Source: Craspedostauros australis
Lineage: Eukaryota; Bacillariophyta; Bacillariophyceae; Mastogloiales; Achnanthaceae
Direction: 5' to 3'
Assembly (NCBI GenBank): GCA_026770025.1
Contig: JAMXDE010000005.1
Location: 2,728,001 to 2,792,000 of the forward strand
DNA: 64,000 bases
The notes below the pieces were generated by a model. That model saw only the letters and a program-made list of their open reading frames with translations. It was not told where the DNA came from and ran no database searches. This document shows positions 41,303-53,075 of this stretch, one piece after another; position 1 is the stretch's first letter; the number at the start of each line of letters is the position of its first letter. A program made the translations under genes and the position numbers.

Positions 41303-43999
41303 TCATACAGAGAAGACTGGGATCACCGCACTCCACTGGCGGCATTCACTGGCGAACGTAGAATGATGGAATGGATCCCATGAGTAGGTCCGTATGTCAA
41401 AGAACATAATCACAAGCATCTTCTTGTTGCACAGATCAGAAGAATTGGGGTTGGATGACACATCAGCAATGAGGATGAGATATCTGCCCACCCAATTGCA
41501 GACCGCAAATGTGTGTATATCGATATGCCTGGAGTTCCTTGGTGGTTGGTTGGCGTTTGCCATCGTTCTGGCACCTCGGTGGTCCTTGTAGATAAGTATG
41601 ACATTCTGTTGGCGCATGCTGATCTTGTCCAGGATGGACTGAAACCAGAGCACCATCTTGCCATTGTCGCCAGTGGCAATGAACTTGGCTTTAGAGGTAT
41701 TGAGAGAAATGGTGGGTTGGACGTGGGCTTTTCATGTGACAGCAGGGCCGCCAAGAAGCAACACCATGCCTCTGGTGGATTTTCAATGCCTTGTATTGGC
41801 ACCCCAATTGGCATCCGCATATACATAGAGGAAAGTCACCTGGATGGTGGCCTGGTCCGCTGGGCTGTGGTGCTTGTTGTTGGCAGGCACAAGTTGTTTC
41901 AGTGCTGCCACATCTGCAAGCTGCGGGACAGGAGACTGTCACCAGTAGGTGATCTCAAAGTCCCTGGTGGATGCAACATACCTGAAGAGGTAGTTGACAG
42001 CTTTGTAGTGTACATGTGCAGGGTTCATCAAGACTTGGCTCAGCTTCACCACAGGGAAGAAGATGTCAGTGCAACAGGAAAGCATGGCCCAGATGAGCTT
42101 TCCAATGGCTTAGTGGTAGCTGAAGGACTTGGATTGCAGACCATGATGCTTGGCTTCCATGTTGGGTATGACTGCCTGATCCAATTGCCACACATGTCCA
42201 TTGTCTGTGCGCATGGGTAGGCATTGTGTAGACTTCAATCAATGCCAATCGTGTTGCTTGAGCGCCTTGTTGATGTATGTGGAGCAGTGCACATTCACAT
42301 GTCATCAGGCCTGAGTGAGATCCAGTCCATTGTAGTGTGCAAACAGACTGTGCCAAGTGATGGGATAGTTCAGCCGAGCATCAAGCATGTCACAGAACTC
42401 CTTGTAAAAGGTCTCATCCTTGGTTGCCACTGCAAAGTTGTCCACCTGCCAGGGCACATACGCATTGTGGGTGTGAAGGTTTCCAATGTGCAAACATGGT
42501 GCTTGAGTTGTTGTGTGAACCCCATGTCCTTGAGTAGCCAATTGGTATGCGGACTCCACTGTAGTGGTGCTTCAGGATGCCCTGTAGATTCTTGAGAACA
42601 GGCACAACCATGTGTCGACCCAGAACAATGTCATGCTTGTGCTTCCACCAGCTGCAGAACTGATCATCAATTCACATGTAGAAATGTTGTGCGCTGGCAG
42701 GCGCTTTGGTGACTGCATTCGCGATGTCAGCTCCGTACATGAGCAGTCCTTGCACTTCAACAATGGCCACCAAGATGCGGAACTCCATGAGGTCAGGAGT
42801 AGCAGCGTATGTGTGACCAAAGATGTGCACATTGCCTCCCCAGGTGGACCCATCAGAAATGGCACAAGCCTTTTACAGTTGCTCTCTTGCGTCTATACGA
42901 CGTAGAACCAAACCCAGTTGAAGACCGTTGCGCCTGGTGGTGCCTCGATGAGCTCGCGGAACATGCCTTGGTGATAGCATTGCTCCATTTTCTTGAATTT
43001 GGCTTGTTGTCACTCATCCTGGCCATCGCGCTGGAGCAGTTTGCGCCAGGTGAGCTTCGGAGCAGCCTCCACTTGACATGCAGTTGGTGAGATGTGATGG
43101 AGGATGGAGCCAATATGCCCAAGTTGGTCAAAGTACATTTGTGGAACACTGTGCTGTGTGAGAGAGTTTCGAACATCACTGAACGCAAAGACCGCGTCGC
43201 ACGCATCCAGTACAGCCTGGGTGAAATCCAGCAGCGAGCGGATGTCATGGTTGCTGATGGCCAACAAGTAGGCACCCTTGAGCCAGGATCTCCACTGCAA
43301 AATGCGCAATGCAGCTGAACCTGGTTTGCATCATGTGAGACTCAGACGTCCTCAGAGCTCATCAGGCACAAATTCCAACCCTGCAGTTGAATCGTTTCTG
43401 GAGAGACGGATGCGCTGTTGGAATGCCCTTTCGTAGGGATCCCCAGTCATGCGCACGATGTAGGCACTGTCAACACTGTCAACACCGTCAACAGAGTATG
43501 CTGCTGCAGCTTCATGGAGCATGTCACTATCATGCAAAATGTAGTTGGCGCACTTGATAGAAAGGCGTATGACTGTCTGTCTTGGCTTTCTCAGCACCTG
43601 AGCCATGTATGCCATTGCCATCGTGAGGCAGTTGAAACCTGAGGTCGAATAGAAGTCGTGGTCCTGGCGGACGTTCATGGGCAGAGAAGTGGGCCTCATC
43701 GAAGATCAGGTTGCCAGCGGTCTTGATACACCCCAAATCCAAGTCAATATATTTTGTGGAGCATGGGTGTGGCAGTATGACCCGCGAAGATGCTGTTGCA
43801 GGTATGGATGTCCAGCTTCGCGGCAGGATGGCTGGGCTTGCACACAACCACTCTGGAACCAAGACTTGCGGGTGGCTCAGGTTGGGCTTTATGCCATGAG
43901 GAAGCTGGTACAGAGTGGTGTCAATGATGGAGTGCCAAAGCCTATTCTTGACATACACCGCATGTGCAAGGGCACAAGCCTGGAACTTGGGATGCAGGG
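41303..43999 (-). mobile_element. Old degenerate copia element, RT to RNase H part
   Basis: Many short minus-strand frames together spell a copia pol read in several frames. Near 43.9 kb the integrase C-terminal part shows ALAHAVYVKNRLWHSIIDTT. Near 43.0 kb the RT entry reads LTWRKLLQRDGQDE, and EAPPGATVFN lies nearby. Near 42.4 kb VDNFAVATKDETFYKEFCDMLD and HYNGLDLTQ stand where RT motifs beyond the catalytic box are expected. At 41.5 kb RNase H ends with ILIYKDHRGARTMANANQPP and RHIDIHTFAVCNW. Stops and shifts are frequent, so this is a relic of a different copia family from elements 1 and 2. Its other end appears to continue beyond element 2 at 51.8 kb. Confidence 0.8.
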
Positions 44000-44621
44000 T
44001 GTTGGCAAGTTCCGTTCACGGATACTCTTGCGACTGCTGACGATGGTGGTGGCGGTGGTGGTGGTGGTGGTAGTTACGATTCTGTTTGCTATTTCAGTAT
44101 GTTGCTCCGATGCCTCTCGGAGTCTCCCAATGCTCTTGGTGTCTCCCAACTATGAGTTGGCACGCGAGATGCTCTCTCGCTGTTTCTTGCATTCTCTCTC
44201 TCTCTTGCATGTTGGGACTACGCGATATTCCGTACTCGATATGTACTCCGTATTTGACACGTAGTCAGTCCACTCATCTTCTACTGACCCACTACTCTGC
44301 GTGTAGTTGCCAATATCTCGTCCAAACTCCTCCTTGCATATCCATGATCTCTGTTGGCAAGTTCTGCTCATGGGTATTCTTGTGATTGTATACGACAGTG
44401 TTGGTGGTGGTGGTGGTTACAATTCTGCTTGCTATTTCATTACGTTGCTATTCCGATTCTGTCTCGGAGTCTCCCGACTATGAGTCGGCACGCGAGATGC
44501 TCTCTCGCTGTTACTCATATTCTCTCTCTCTCTCTTTCTTGCGTGTTCGTACTACGCAATATTCCGTACTAGATACGTGCTCCGTTGTCAGGATGCAAAT
44601 ACACATATTCGCATCCTGACA
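44000..44621 (-). repeat. Rearranged 3' LTR region of element 2
   Basis: Two partial LTR copies lie head to tail. The first (44352-44621) starts with TGTCAGGATG and lacks the middle of the LTR. The second (44000-44351) has no TGT start but contains the promoter-distal half. Each ends in AACTTGCCAACA on the minus strand. Both contain the GA-rich stretch (AGAGAGAGAGAGAA on the minus strand) seen in the other family members. Confidence 0.75.
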
Positions 44622-44628
44622 CTCTTCC
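44595..44628. repeat. Inverted repeat at LTR start
   Basis: GTCAGGATGC and GCATCCTGAC are perfect inverse copies separated by about 13 bases. The TGT start of the element 2 LTR lies within the right arm. Confidence 0.6.
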
Positions 44629-45990
44629 TATGTGCATTTGGTCATTCGAATGTTCTCGATGTATCAAGGTACGACTTCTCATGTTCTTGTTGCAAGTCGG
44701 CCTTGATGTTCTTGGTGAATCCGTCGCTTGTGTTCTGCTCGGATTTGACGAAAATGATTTCGATGGTTTTGTTGATTACCATGTTCCTCATGTAGTGATG
44801 GCGCACGTCGATGTGCCGCGATCGTTGGGATGTTGATGGGTTCTTGGCGATGAAGATCGCTCTGACGTTGTCCACACGGACCTTGATCGGTGTCTTCACT
44901 GGGACACCCACACTTTCGAGTAGCTGCATGACGAAGAAGATCTCTTTTGCTGCTTTGGAAAGCGCAACGTATTCTGCTTTGGATGAGCTGAGTGTCACAG
45001 CCTTCTGTGCCTTGGATCGCCAAAGGATTGGTACCTTGCAAAGGTATAGGATGAACCCTCCTACGCTGATTCTCGTGTTCTTGTCTCCTGCATATTTGCT
45101 GTCACAGAAGAGCTCCATGTCCCAGCTGTCATTGTCTGGGCATACTGGATGGATCTGCAATCCATGGTGCTGCGTATCGATCATGTACTTGATGATCCGA
45201 TACATCTCCTTCATTGCGGTCTTGGTGGGCCCAATCAATACCTTGGAGAGTTCCCTCACAGGGTTCGCGATATCTGGTCGCGAGTGCTTGATGAGGAAGA
45301 GTAGCATACCGACGCCTCGGCGATATTCGGCATGTTCTTCCGGTCCGACCTTCTGTAGTCCGTTGTCTTCGGATGGTCGTACAATGATTTGACCCGGGGT
45401 TGCGTAGCGCTGCATCTTTTCAACCTTGGTTCCAAACTCTTTGATGAGATGTCGGATGAGATGTGGTTGACACAATGTTGCTCTAGTCTTGTCATGGTTC
45501 AGTTCGATGTTACAGCTGAGGTAATCTCCAAGTTCGCGCTCGATGGTTACCTTGAACTTGCTGTCTTGGATGTCCTTCAGGAATATCTCCAGTGCTTTGG
45601 AGTCTCCGCAGCAGAAGCAATCGTCCACGTAGATGGCCACGATCATGCTTCCTTCGTTCGTCTTTCTGTAGAACAGGCACGGGTCTGCTGCGCTCTGTTC
45701 GAAGTTGATATTCTTGAGGGTCGACACCAACATCTTGAACCATTGCCTGGCGCTCTGCACAAGCCTGTAGATTGGCTTATGTAGGGTCAGGGCTTCGTCT
45801 GGTTGATGATCCATCCGGTCAGGACAGTTCATGTAGATCTCCTCATCGAGGTCTCCGTGTAGGAATGCCGTTACGACATCGACGAGTGCGCAGTCCATCT
45901 TCTTGATCAGCATGATCACCATCATGACCCTGTATGCCATGTCATGAATCACTGGTGAGTAGTGTTCCTGGAAGTCTACGCCTGCAACTT

Positions 45991-46197
45991 ATCAGCACAA
46001 ATACGTATAGTGCAAATTACGTTACTCCCATAGCCCCCACTATCTATAAATTTCACTTGTGTTTGGATCAGCAATCGCAATGCCTGTAGCTCAATGGTAG
46101 AGCACCAGTAATTCTCACTGAGGTTCCAGGTTCAAATCCTGGCATGGTACTTTGCTTTTGCTCTCCCCTTGTGATTTTTCGATAGTGCTCTTTCATG
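45991..46197 (+). mobile_element. 207-bp insertion with a tRNA-like core
   Basis: This stretch interrupts the RT of element 2 between the codons for AQV and AGVDF. Excising it, together with one copy of the flanking ACTT (45987-45990 and 46198-46201), restores the reading CAA GTT GCA GGC GTA GAC. It contains a TATA-like stretch (near 46043), a tRNA-like sequence (46081-46151) with good A and B boxes, and a T-rich tail. It fits a tRNA-derived SINE or a retroposed tRNA locus. Confidence 0.7.
46081..46151 (+). other. tRNA-like sequence, probably not a functional tRNA
   Basis: The D-arm TAGCTCAATGGTAGAGC and the T-arm CCAGGTTCAAATCCTGG are perfect and supply pol III A and B boxes. The anticodon stem (CAGT/ACTG) has four pairs around the loop AATTCTC, which lacks the invariant U33. 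The acceptor stem pairs only with a bulge. If read as a tRNA the anticodon would be TTC (Glu), but the defects argue for a tRNA-derived element. Confidence 0.6.
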
Positions 46198-49059
46198 ACT
46201 TGTGCATATCCACATGCAACAAGCCGTGCTCGATGTGTGCCATTGCGTTTCAACTTGAAGACCCATTTGCATTTGCAGCATCTGCGGCCTTGTAGGATGG
46301 CATCTCATTTGATCTTGCTGTACACCTTGCGTGTATCCATGGAGCTGAAATCCTTCTTGATGGCTGCTTGATATCCTTTTCGATGGATGGGATCCGGATG
46401 GTTGAACACCCCATCGAACGTCGTCAGTTTGATGTGCTTCTTGGATTCTTCGTTCTGGTCCTGAATCGACAGTCCGATGTCGATCGCTGGTATCTCGGCG
46501 ACGATTGCATTCATCCCGTATAGTCTGTTGGTGCTGTGATGGATAACCTCTGTCTCTTCTATTTCGTCTACGATTTCATCATCATCTGTGTTCTCGTTGT
46601 CATCACTCAGCTTGTCAGCTAACTCGTCGCTGAGTTTGTCGCTCTCCTCGTTCGATGATGATTCGTTCTCATCACCTCGTTCCTTCTGACCTGGTTTGTT
46701 GTTGTCTGTGAGCGCGCACAGTGCTCTGGGAATCTTCTTCCCTGAAGTTGCCTTGGGATTGTTCTGTCCCTTCCTGCCTCTTGCTTTGTGACATCGGAGT
46801 CTCTCCTTTCTGTCTATATCACGCTTGCTCGGTTTGGTTGGTGGAGGTCTTGATGGTGTACCACGCGCAGGCATTGCTGGTGTGTTCAGAGGAGTGATGC
46901 CCTTGTCATCGTCGGCTTCGTCGCCGGATGGTAGGATCTCGTCATCCTCAGGGTCGGACTCACTCCGATCTTTCTCGTTCTCAAGCAGTTGGGTCGCTGC
47001 TTCCTTGTCCTCATCATTGCTGTCCGATAGGATGTGATACTTGTTCGTGTGGGCAAAGGATACTCTCCTTGGTTCTGTTGTTTGACGCATTGCCGTCCTT
47101 GGCGTTGCTCCCTTCCGTCCAATGGTTGTGAAACTATCTGCGTTCGTCATTTCTGCATCATTGAGTGTGTTTGGTGCTTGCGCCCAGCCACAGAACTGTC
47201 CGTATGATTGGTTGAGCCATTTGATGCCGCAGGAACAGACCAGTGACTTGGTTGATGGTCTGTACATGTTGTACACTCCTGATGTATGTTGGTGTGCATA
47301 TCCAATGAACACCATCTCTTCTCCTCTATTCTTGAGCTTGGCGGAGATCCCGCCATAGGTGGTCTTCACAACAACCACCTCTCTGAATGTTTGAAGTGAA
47401 TCGGCATATGGTGGATTGCTGTCAAAGAATTGGCGATGGCAGTGGCAGTGCTTGCAGCTGATGCCCACAGGCCATGCCTATACTCTTTGTTGAGTTGTGC
47501 TCCGTTGAGAATGGAACGGATCTTGGTGTAGAGATACGCAAACTTGCGTTCTACTCTACCATTCTGCTGTGGCGTATTGGACGCCATGAACTCGAATTTC
47601 GCATTCAGTCCTGCATCGATGAGAGCATCCTGTGTGGACTTGTTCTCTCCGCTGTTATCGCCTTGAAAAATGATTTGTTGATCACCTGTGTGTAACTTGA
47701 TCGTCTGCACGAATCGTTTGATACCCTGGTTGGTCCCTCTTGTTCTTCAGAAAGAAACTCCAGCAGTGGTCCGTGAAGTCGTCCACGATCAAGGTCCAGT
47801 AGCGTTTATCTCCGAAGCCTATGTGTTTAGTGTAACTGATATCGATGAAGAGGCGCTCGCCACAGCGAGTTACTCTTGGGATTCTAGTCTTTGAGATGTT
47901 CTTCACTCTCGCATTCGTGACAGCACAGTCGCGACACACCAGCATCTCGCTGATGATCTTCCATCCGTATTGAGCGGCTGTCCGCTTCATGGTCTCAAGT
48001 GGTGCGTGACGGAGCATTCGGTGTAAGCTCACCACGCTCACCTCCTTGGATGGGCTCTTGATGATGGCTGTGGAAGCCTTGTCATCCTCAGTTGGCATGA
48101 TGGGATGCATCTGCACTCCTGTGATGAATCCATTGGATCGTGGGAAGATGCGATCGAAGATGATCTTTTTCCCAACTCTGTTGACGATGTCCATCAGAAT
48201 GCCGTCGTTACGATCTGGTAACTGTTGTACAGAGCCTTGTTCGTAGAGAAAAGGTTCACCACCATCTTGGGTGCGTACTTCACATTATCGAGCCGGATAA
48301 TGTGGCCAGTGTTGTTGCGTTGCTTGACCTTCAAGCGGATGGATCCGATCTTGGGAGAGTCCAGCTTCGTGCTGTCTCCCACTTGGACGAAGGACTTGAT
48401 GTGCCGCACGTTGAAGAGGCCAGCGTCTGAGTTCATGATGTGACACAAGGCTCTGCTGTTGGCAAGCCAGGTATTCTGGTTGACCTTGTCCTTGTATTTG
48501 GTGCTCAGCTCGTGAAGCTGTTCCATGGCAGCCGCTGTCATGTCGTCGTCGTGATCTTCTTCGTTCCCGTCGTCCATCCTGTGGTAGTCCATGCCGTCGT
48601 AGTACGGTTCTCCGACTGCTGGAGTCATGTCTTCTCGGCGAGTTCCTGTCACCGAATCGTATGGCGTGACTTGTGGTCGCTCGCGCAGGAGTATCTGCAT
48701 ACATCCTCCAAGGACGTAGTGCAATTATGTCTCTGGAATGAGCTCGTCTTTCCTCCAACAGCCGGTTGAGGATCACTGTGTTGGCGAGAATCTCTTGGAT
48801 TGATTGGAAATTGTTGGACAGTATGGTGCCAATCATGCGCACCCATACGTGTTGAAGCCCCCCTGTTGATCATCCGTGGGAAGAGATGCATGCCTGCTAC
48901 CATCACGGCGTCGTGGATGAGCTTTTGTTGCATTGTCTCTGCTGTCAATGTAGGATATGGGATCGTATGATGCCTGTGTATGGTGTCGAAGCCTCTGGCG
49001 TTCTGGACTGGTGGGAACAAGATGTCTGTTGGATAGATGAGTCTCTTGTTTGGATTGAA

Positions 49060-50940
49060 TCAGTCCACTTCTTGTTCTGATTCATTGCTGCTGTCTTCGT
49101 GGAAGATACCCATTCTATTTACCCTCGCTACTGGAGGAGGCGGCGCCTCACCGCCGTTTGTCTCGTCGCCAGAGACGTCTTCATTGTCTTGATCCGCACC
49201 GTTCTCGTTGGTGTCGGCATCGTCTGCGTTCGCGGCCGCTTCCAACTCGATGGTGATGGTCTCTGCTCCCATCTCAGCTGTGTCGCCGGACAGATCAATG
49301 ATGTTGTTTACATTGAAGCAGTACTTGTAGCTGACTTCGCGACGTCGGTCGACTTCATGGATGATTGGCTCGTCGCTGAGCCACGCTGTCACGACCTCGT
49401 CGTCGTGTACTTCGTCATCGTTTTCGAAGTGTTGGAAGTAATCGAAGAATGAATCCTTGATGTCATCGGATACCTCCAAGCAGAGTATCATGTCCAATAT
49501 AGAGAGCATCATCTCATGGCCACTCTTCTCATGTCTTTCCTTTGCTGTGTTGGCCTGCTCGTTGGCCTTCTTCTTTTTGTTGAACTTCTTCTTTTGGCAC
49601 TCTACCTTGCGATGTCCAATGATGCCACAGTAGTAGCACTTTCCGTTGAATCTGCTTCCCTTGCCCTTGTTGTTTCGGTTTCCGTTCTTTCTGTTGTTGT
49701 TGGCGTTTTTCTTGTTGGTTGCCTTCTTCCGTTCGGGACAATTTGCAGATCGATGACCATACACACCACAGTTGTGGCAGATTCCCTTGAAGTTGCTGGT
49801 GCTTGCAAAGCCAGCGTCATTTGTCTTCATGCTGCTGTCTTGAAATTTGTCGACATAGGCCTTCCCTCCTTGGTTGGTTATGTATGCTGTGCGAAGTAGT
49901 GCTCTGATTGCGTTGATTGTGACGACAGTTGGGTTGAATGTGAGTTGATGTTCGAAGTCGACGACTTGTGCTTTGTACTCGGCACTCACTGTGCTGAGGA
50001 TCTGCATGATCATTTCCTCGTTGCTGATCTTGTGCCTGACGTCTTGAAGGCGGGAGTGCAATAGCTTGAGCCATGCAATGTAGACATCTGGATCAGTGTC
50101 CTTCTTCATCTTCTTGTTGTTGAACTGCCTCTTGAGCTTGATCTTGGTGGCGGCATTGGATGGCTTGTACTTCTCCATGAGAGGTTTCCACACCTCATGT
50201 GGGTTCCCCTCAGGGAATATGTCGGAGATGCATTGGTTGTTGTATTGGATGGCTTGCTTGCATGTACCCTTCTCTGCATCCACCATGAGGATTAGATCGC
50301 TGAAGCAGTCGGCTGCCAGCTCGTAGGTCTCCTCCACTACTTCCTTGTCTGTTTCTGTGGCGGCTCCGATTTCGCTCTTGGTTGGGATCTTCGTCTTCCC
50401 CAACATCACATCTCTCGTTCTCTGCGCAGGCGTGTACGCCTTCGCTTGGGACTCCCAGGCATTGTAGTCCTCCTGACTACCACTGAATAGCGGCGCCTTG
50501 ATGGGTTGCTTGTTCACGTTGGCTGATGCTGCCATGTTACTCCGTTGCTTTGTTGATGTTACGCGCACGCTTGTGATCTCCGTTTGTTTTTGTGTGATCA
50601 CTTTTTCAATTTTTGCTCGTGTTTCCGCGGAGATGTGTTTTGTCACAAATTCTCCTCCTTGTGTTGTCTCACTTTCTCTGCTCTGTTTGGCCGTGCGAAT
50701 GCTCTTCGCCACACCTGTCTCTTCTTGCTTCATATTTGTGAGAATGCTCTTCTGCACGAGTCGTAGTCTTGCAAACCGTTCCTCGTTGGTCTCGTTGATC
50801 GTGCTTCCTTCTGCGCTAGAGAGGACAGTGGGCGCACCTGCTTCCTTCTGTGGTTGAAGTGGAGTCTCACTCGCACCTTCTTCTTGTTTGATAGTTGGGT
50901 TGGACAGAGGGATGTCTTTCAATTCCTCTTCCTCACTCAT
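49060..50940 (-). CDS. gag: Copia gag of element 2, still open
   Basis: This 626-residue frame is intact although pol is broken. It has a Glu/Lys-rich N-terminus, a UBN2/gag-type helical region (KAPLFSGSQEDYNAWESQAKA, about residue 150 on; KMKKDTDPDVYIAWLKLLHSRL) and two CCHC zinc knuckles, CHNCGVYGHRSANC and CYYCGIIGHRKVEC, which bind element RNA. An acidic tail follows. Survival of a long gag beside a broken pol may be chance, or may reflect use in trans by related copies. The ATG at 50940 lies about 80 bp inside the LTR boundary. Confidence 0.85.
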   Translation of the reverse strand: MSEEEELKDIPLSNPTIKQEEGASETPLQPQKEAGAPTVLSSAEGSTINETNEERFARLRLVQKSILTNMKQEETGVAKSIRTAKQSRESETTQGGEFVTKHISAETRAKIEKVITQKQTEITSVRVTSTKQRSNMAASANVNKQPIKAPLFSGSQEDYNAWESQAKAYTPAQRTRDVMLGKTKIPTKSEIGAATETDKEVVEETYELAADCFSDLILMVDAEKGTCKQAIQYNNQCISDIFPEGNPHEVWKPLMEKYKPSNAATKIKLKRQFNNKKMKKDTDPDVYIAWLKLLHSRLQDVRHKISNEEMIMQILSTVSAEYKAQVVDFEHQLTFNPTVVTINAIRALLRTAYITNQGGKAYVDKFQDSSMKTNDAGFASTSNFKGICHNCGVYGHRSANCPERKKATNKKNANNNRKNGNRNNKGKGSRFNGKCYYCGIIGHRKVECQKKKFNKKKKANEQANTAKERHEKSGHEMMLSILDMILCLEVSDDIKDSFFDYFQHFENDDEVHDDEVVTAWLSDEPIIHEVDRRREVSYKYCFNVNNIIDLSGDTAEMGAETITIELEAAANADDADTNENGADQDNEDVSGDETNGGEAPPPPVARVNRMGIFHEDSSNESEQEVD

Positions 50941-51021
50941 TCAGCCTGCTGCTCCTGAATGATGTGGTCTTCTTTGCACAATCCGATCCGCGGGCTTGCC
51001 CTGATCTATTGTTTATAAACG

Positions 51022-51772
51022 TGTTGGAAAGTTCCGTAGACGGATACCTTGCAATCGTGGAAGACAGTGATGGCTGTTATGATGACAATTGCTATTTCAT
51101 GACATTGCTCCTCTGATGCTCTTGGTGTCTCTCTCTGACTATGAGTTGGCACACAAGATGCTCTCTCGCCATTACTCGTATTCTCTCTCTCTCGATATTT
51201 CGCGTTCACAACAAGCAATATTTCATGCTCGATATGTGCTCTGTATTCGACACATACTCAGCCATCTTGTCCTCTACTGGCCCACTACTCTGCAAGTATT
51301 CGCAAATGTTTTGTCCAAACTCCTCCTTGTATATCTACGATCTTGATGTTGCTTGGCCATTGAATCTTTGCCTTCTTGATCTGATGTGGAGACAGCTGCC
51401 AACGTGGTGACATGATGACATCCTGTCAATGTCAGCTGTTGTCTTCCATGGTCCTTCAGAATCCAGATTCCATTGATGATGCAGTGGTCTGGCGAGGGTG
51501 TCGTCATTTGAGGTTTAGTTGGGAAACATATCAAGTCTGACTCGATATCACATGTTTTGTTGATGGATGAACAGACGATGTTCCTTATGCTCTCATAAAT
51601 GGTTGTTCACAAATTTCCCCAAAATGTTGGTGGTTTTTGTGTGTCCGAATTCGTGATGTGATTTCGATCAATCACAGTTCACTATCAACACGAATGTAGT
51701 TGCGCCGTCTGTGTGTATAGTATAAAAGAACAATGAGTGAGCGATGCACATACACATATGCACATTCCAACA
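51022..51772 (-). repeat. 5' LTR of copia element 2
   Basis: On the minus strand the 751-bp LTR runs from TGTTGGAATGTG to AACTTTCCAACA. It aligns by eye along its length with the solo LTR at 56591-57416 (shared CCCAACTAAACCTCA, GACAGGATGTCATCATGTCA and the GA-rich stretch). Directly after it the minus strand reads CGTTTATAAACAATAG, which does not resemble the primer site of element 1. Confidence 0.8.
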
Positions 51773-52546
51773 TTGGTAGCCTCATCCGCAGGGACATCAT
51801 CGTTGGCAGGAGCCTTAGAAATCCTGGCATCACTGTCTGCAGTGGTGTCAACTGCATCAAGTGCGGGATCTGGTGGTGGCGCAATGCATGTTGGCAGAGT
51901 GATGCCATTGGCACTTGGAACAGTGGTGAAGTGGTGCAGATACATGCGGAACTTGCAGGCCTGGAAGTTGGTGACCCAATCGTTGTCGCCATCATCTCCA
52001 CAAGCATGAAACCATGATCAAAGCTTCCACCTGCCATGGACATGGACGAGATTGGCACATCAATGCACCAATTGGGCATGGAAGAAGTCATCATCACTGT
52101 TGAGCAAATTGTAGAATTCACCATCGGTGGTAGTCTTGAGGTCATCCCACATGAGGGAACCACGTCCAACTGAGCCACGCAGAGATGAGGGAGGCATCAA
52201 CAAGAGCATGGTGCTACCATTGTTGAAGCCATGATGGAAGGAAGAAGGAAGCAAGAATGGAGAGCATGGGCAAAGACGTTGAGGGAAGATACTGTGAATG
52301 CAACGGAATGTGATGTCCCTGAGCACTTGCGAAGAGAGGAAGTAATGACAGATTCACGTGACACGTGAAAAAGCCATCACTTGTCACTATTGTGCGAGTG
52401 TGGTGTGTTTGAGATGGTACTAATGGTGGATTTAGAGTATTGGAGATGTGATGATCTAGGTCTGTGGCAGCCGAGGTGCCTCCATCAGCATCTGTCATCA
52501 TACGGAAGTACGTATGCCAACAAGCGAGTTTGCAAAAGCTGAACAA
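51773..52546 (-). mobile_element. Probable other part of the older copia element
   Basis: Minus-strand frames (52214-52546, 52060-52326, 51685-51945) show WDDLKTTTDGEFYNLLN and a Pro/Ala/Asp-rich stretch, DVPADEATN, cut exactly at the LTR of element 2. The style fits the gag/early pol of the element whose RT lies at 41.3-44.0 kb. The link is inferred from orientation and position only. Confidence 0.45.
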
Positions 52547-53075
52547 AACAAAGCCAACTAAAAATACGCAAAAATACTAACTTCGACCAATTCGCGCAGT
52601 CATTATTTGTATTTTGGCACATTTCTGACAGCTGCATTATCCAAAACATAAGAAAATTAACAATTATGAGCGCTTTCGAACACCCGATGTGACGTCACGA
52701 CACAGAATTGCGGGAAGACATCCACGAACAGAGGGGAGGGACAGAACGCATCGATGATAAAAACCTGTCGGATCGACACACAGAATGGTATCGCATTCTG
52801 CTGTCGTGGTACCTGGCACTGTCAGAGACCAGTGGCGAGGAGGTGAGTTTCGAAGGAAGGAAGATTCACTAAAAACAGGCAGTTTGGTTACCGCAACCCC
52901 CACTTTTGATGACGTCGTTGGTGTCTCAACACATGTCGCAAAAAAGATAAGTGGAAATCATTTCGGAACGGAGGAATAGGTTAAAACCATAGTGATAGTG
53001 AAAAGTGACATGTTCTCGAGAACTCTCAAAGAACTTGATGAAAGTCCCGCATTCGTATGCTACGTCTGGCGACAT
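52547..53075. other. Gap downstream of the urea transporter gene
   Basis: Nothing coding is recognised. A TGACGTCA palindrome occurs at 52690-52697. Confidence 0.4.

Larger units (their letters stand above)
44642..49020 (-). pseudogene. Broken pol of copia element 2
   Basis: The pol region is spread over several frames. The protease motif reads NSRALCHIM where D-S-G-A-S-x-H is expected, so the catalytic Asp is lost. The integrase zinc finger (LHRMLRHAP...CRDC) and the core (FIDISYTKH, GDNSGENK, NGRVERKF) remain but are separated by a shift near 47.7 kb. The RT entry (KWVFKLKRNGTHRARLVACGYAQV) follows an in-frame TGA near 46.3 kb and is cut by a 207-bp insertion. The RT/RNase H half at 44642-45952 is open, with IYVDDCFCCGDS, DSKYAGD and SSSKAEYVALS intact. 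The element cannot encode a working polyprotein. Confidence 0.85.
44000..51772 (-). mobile_element. Decaying copia element 2 (minus strand), nested in the older element
   Basis: Read on the minus strand, a full LTR (51772-51022) is followed by gag, a broken pol and a rearranged second LTR region (44621-44000). Both ends carry TGT...ACA termini (ACA reads as TGT on the plus strand). The LTRs differ from each other in length and sequence, unlike element 1, so insertion is old. No clean 5-bp duplication flanks it. Sequence on both outer sides looks like one older copia element, so element 2 probably landed inside it. Confidence 0.8.

Noticed and set aside
46081-46151. Functional tRNA-Glu gene
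   Set aside because: U33 is missing, the acceptor stem needs a bulge, and the sequence lies in a transposed segment. A tRNA-derived element fits better.
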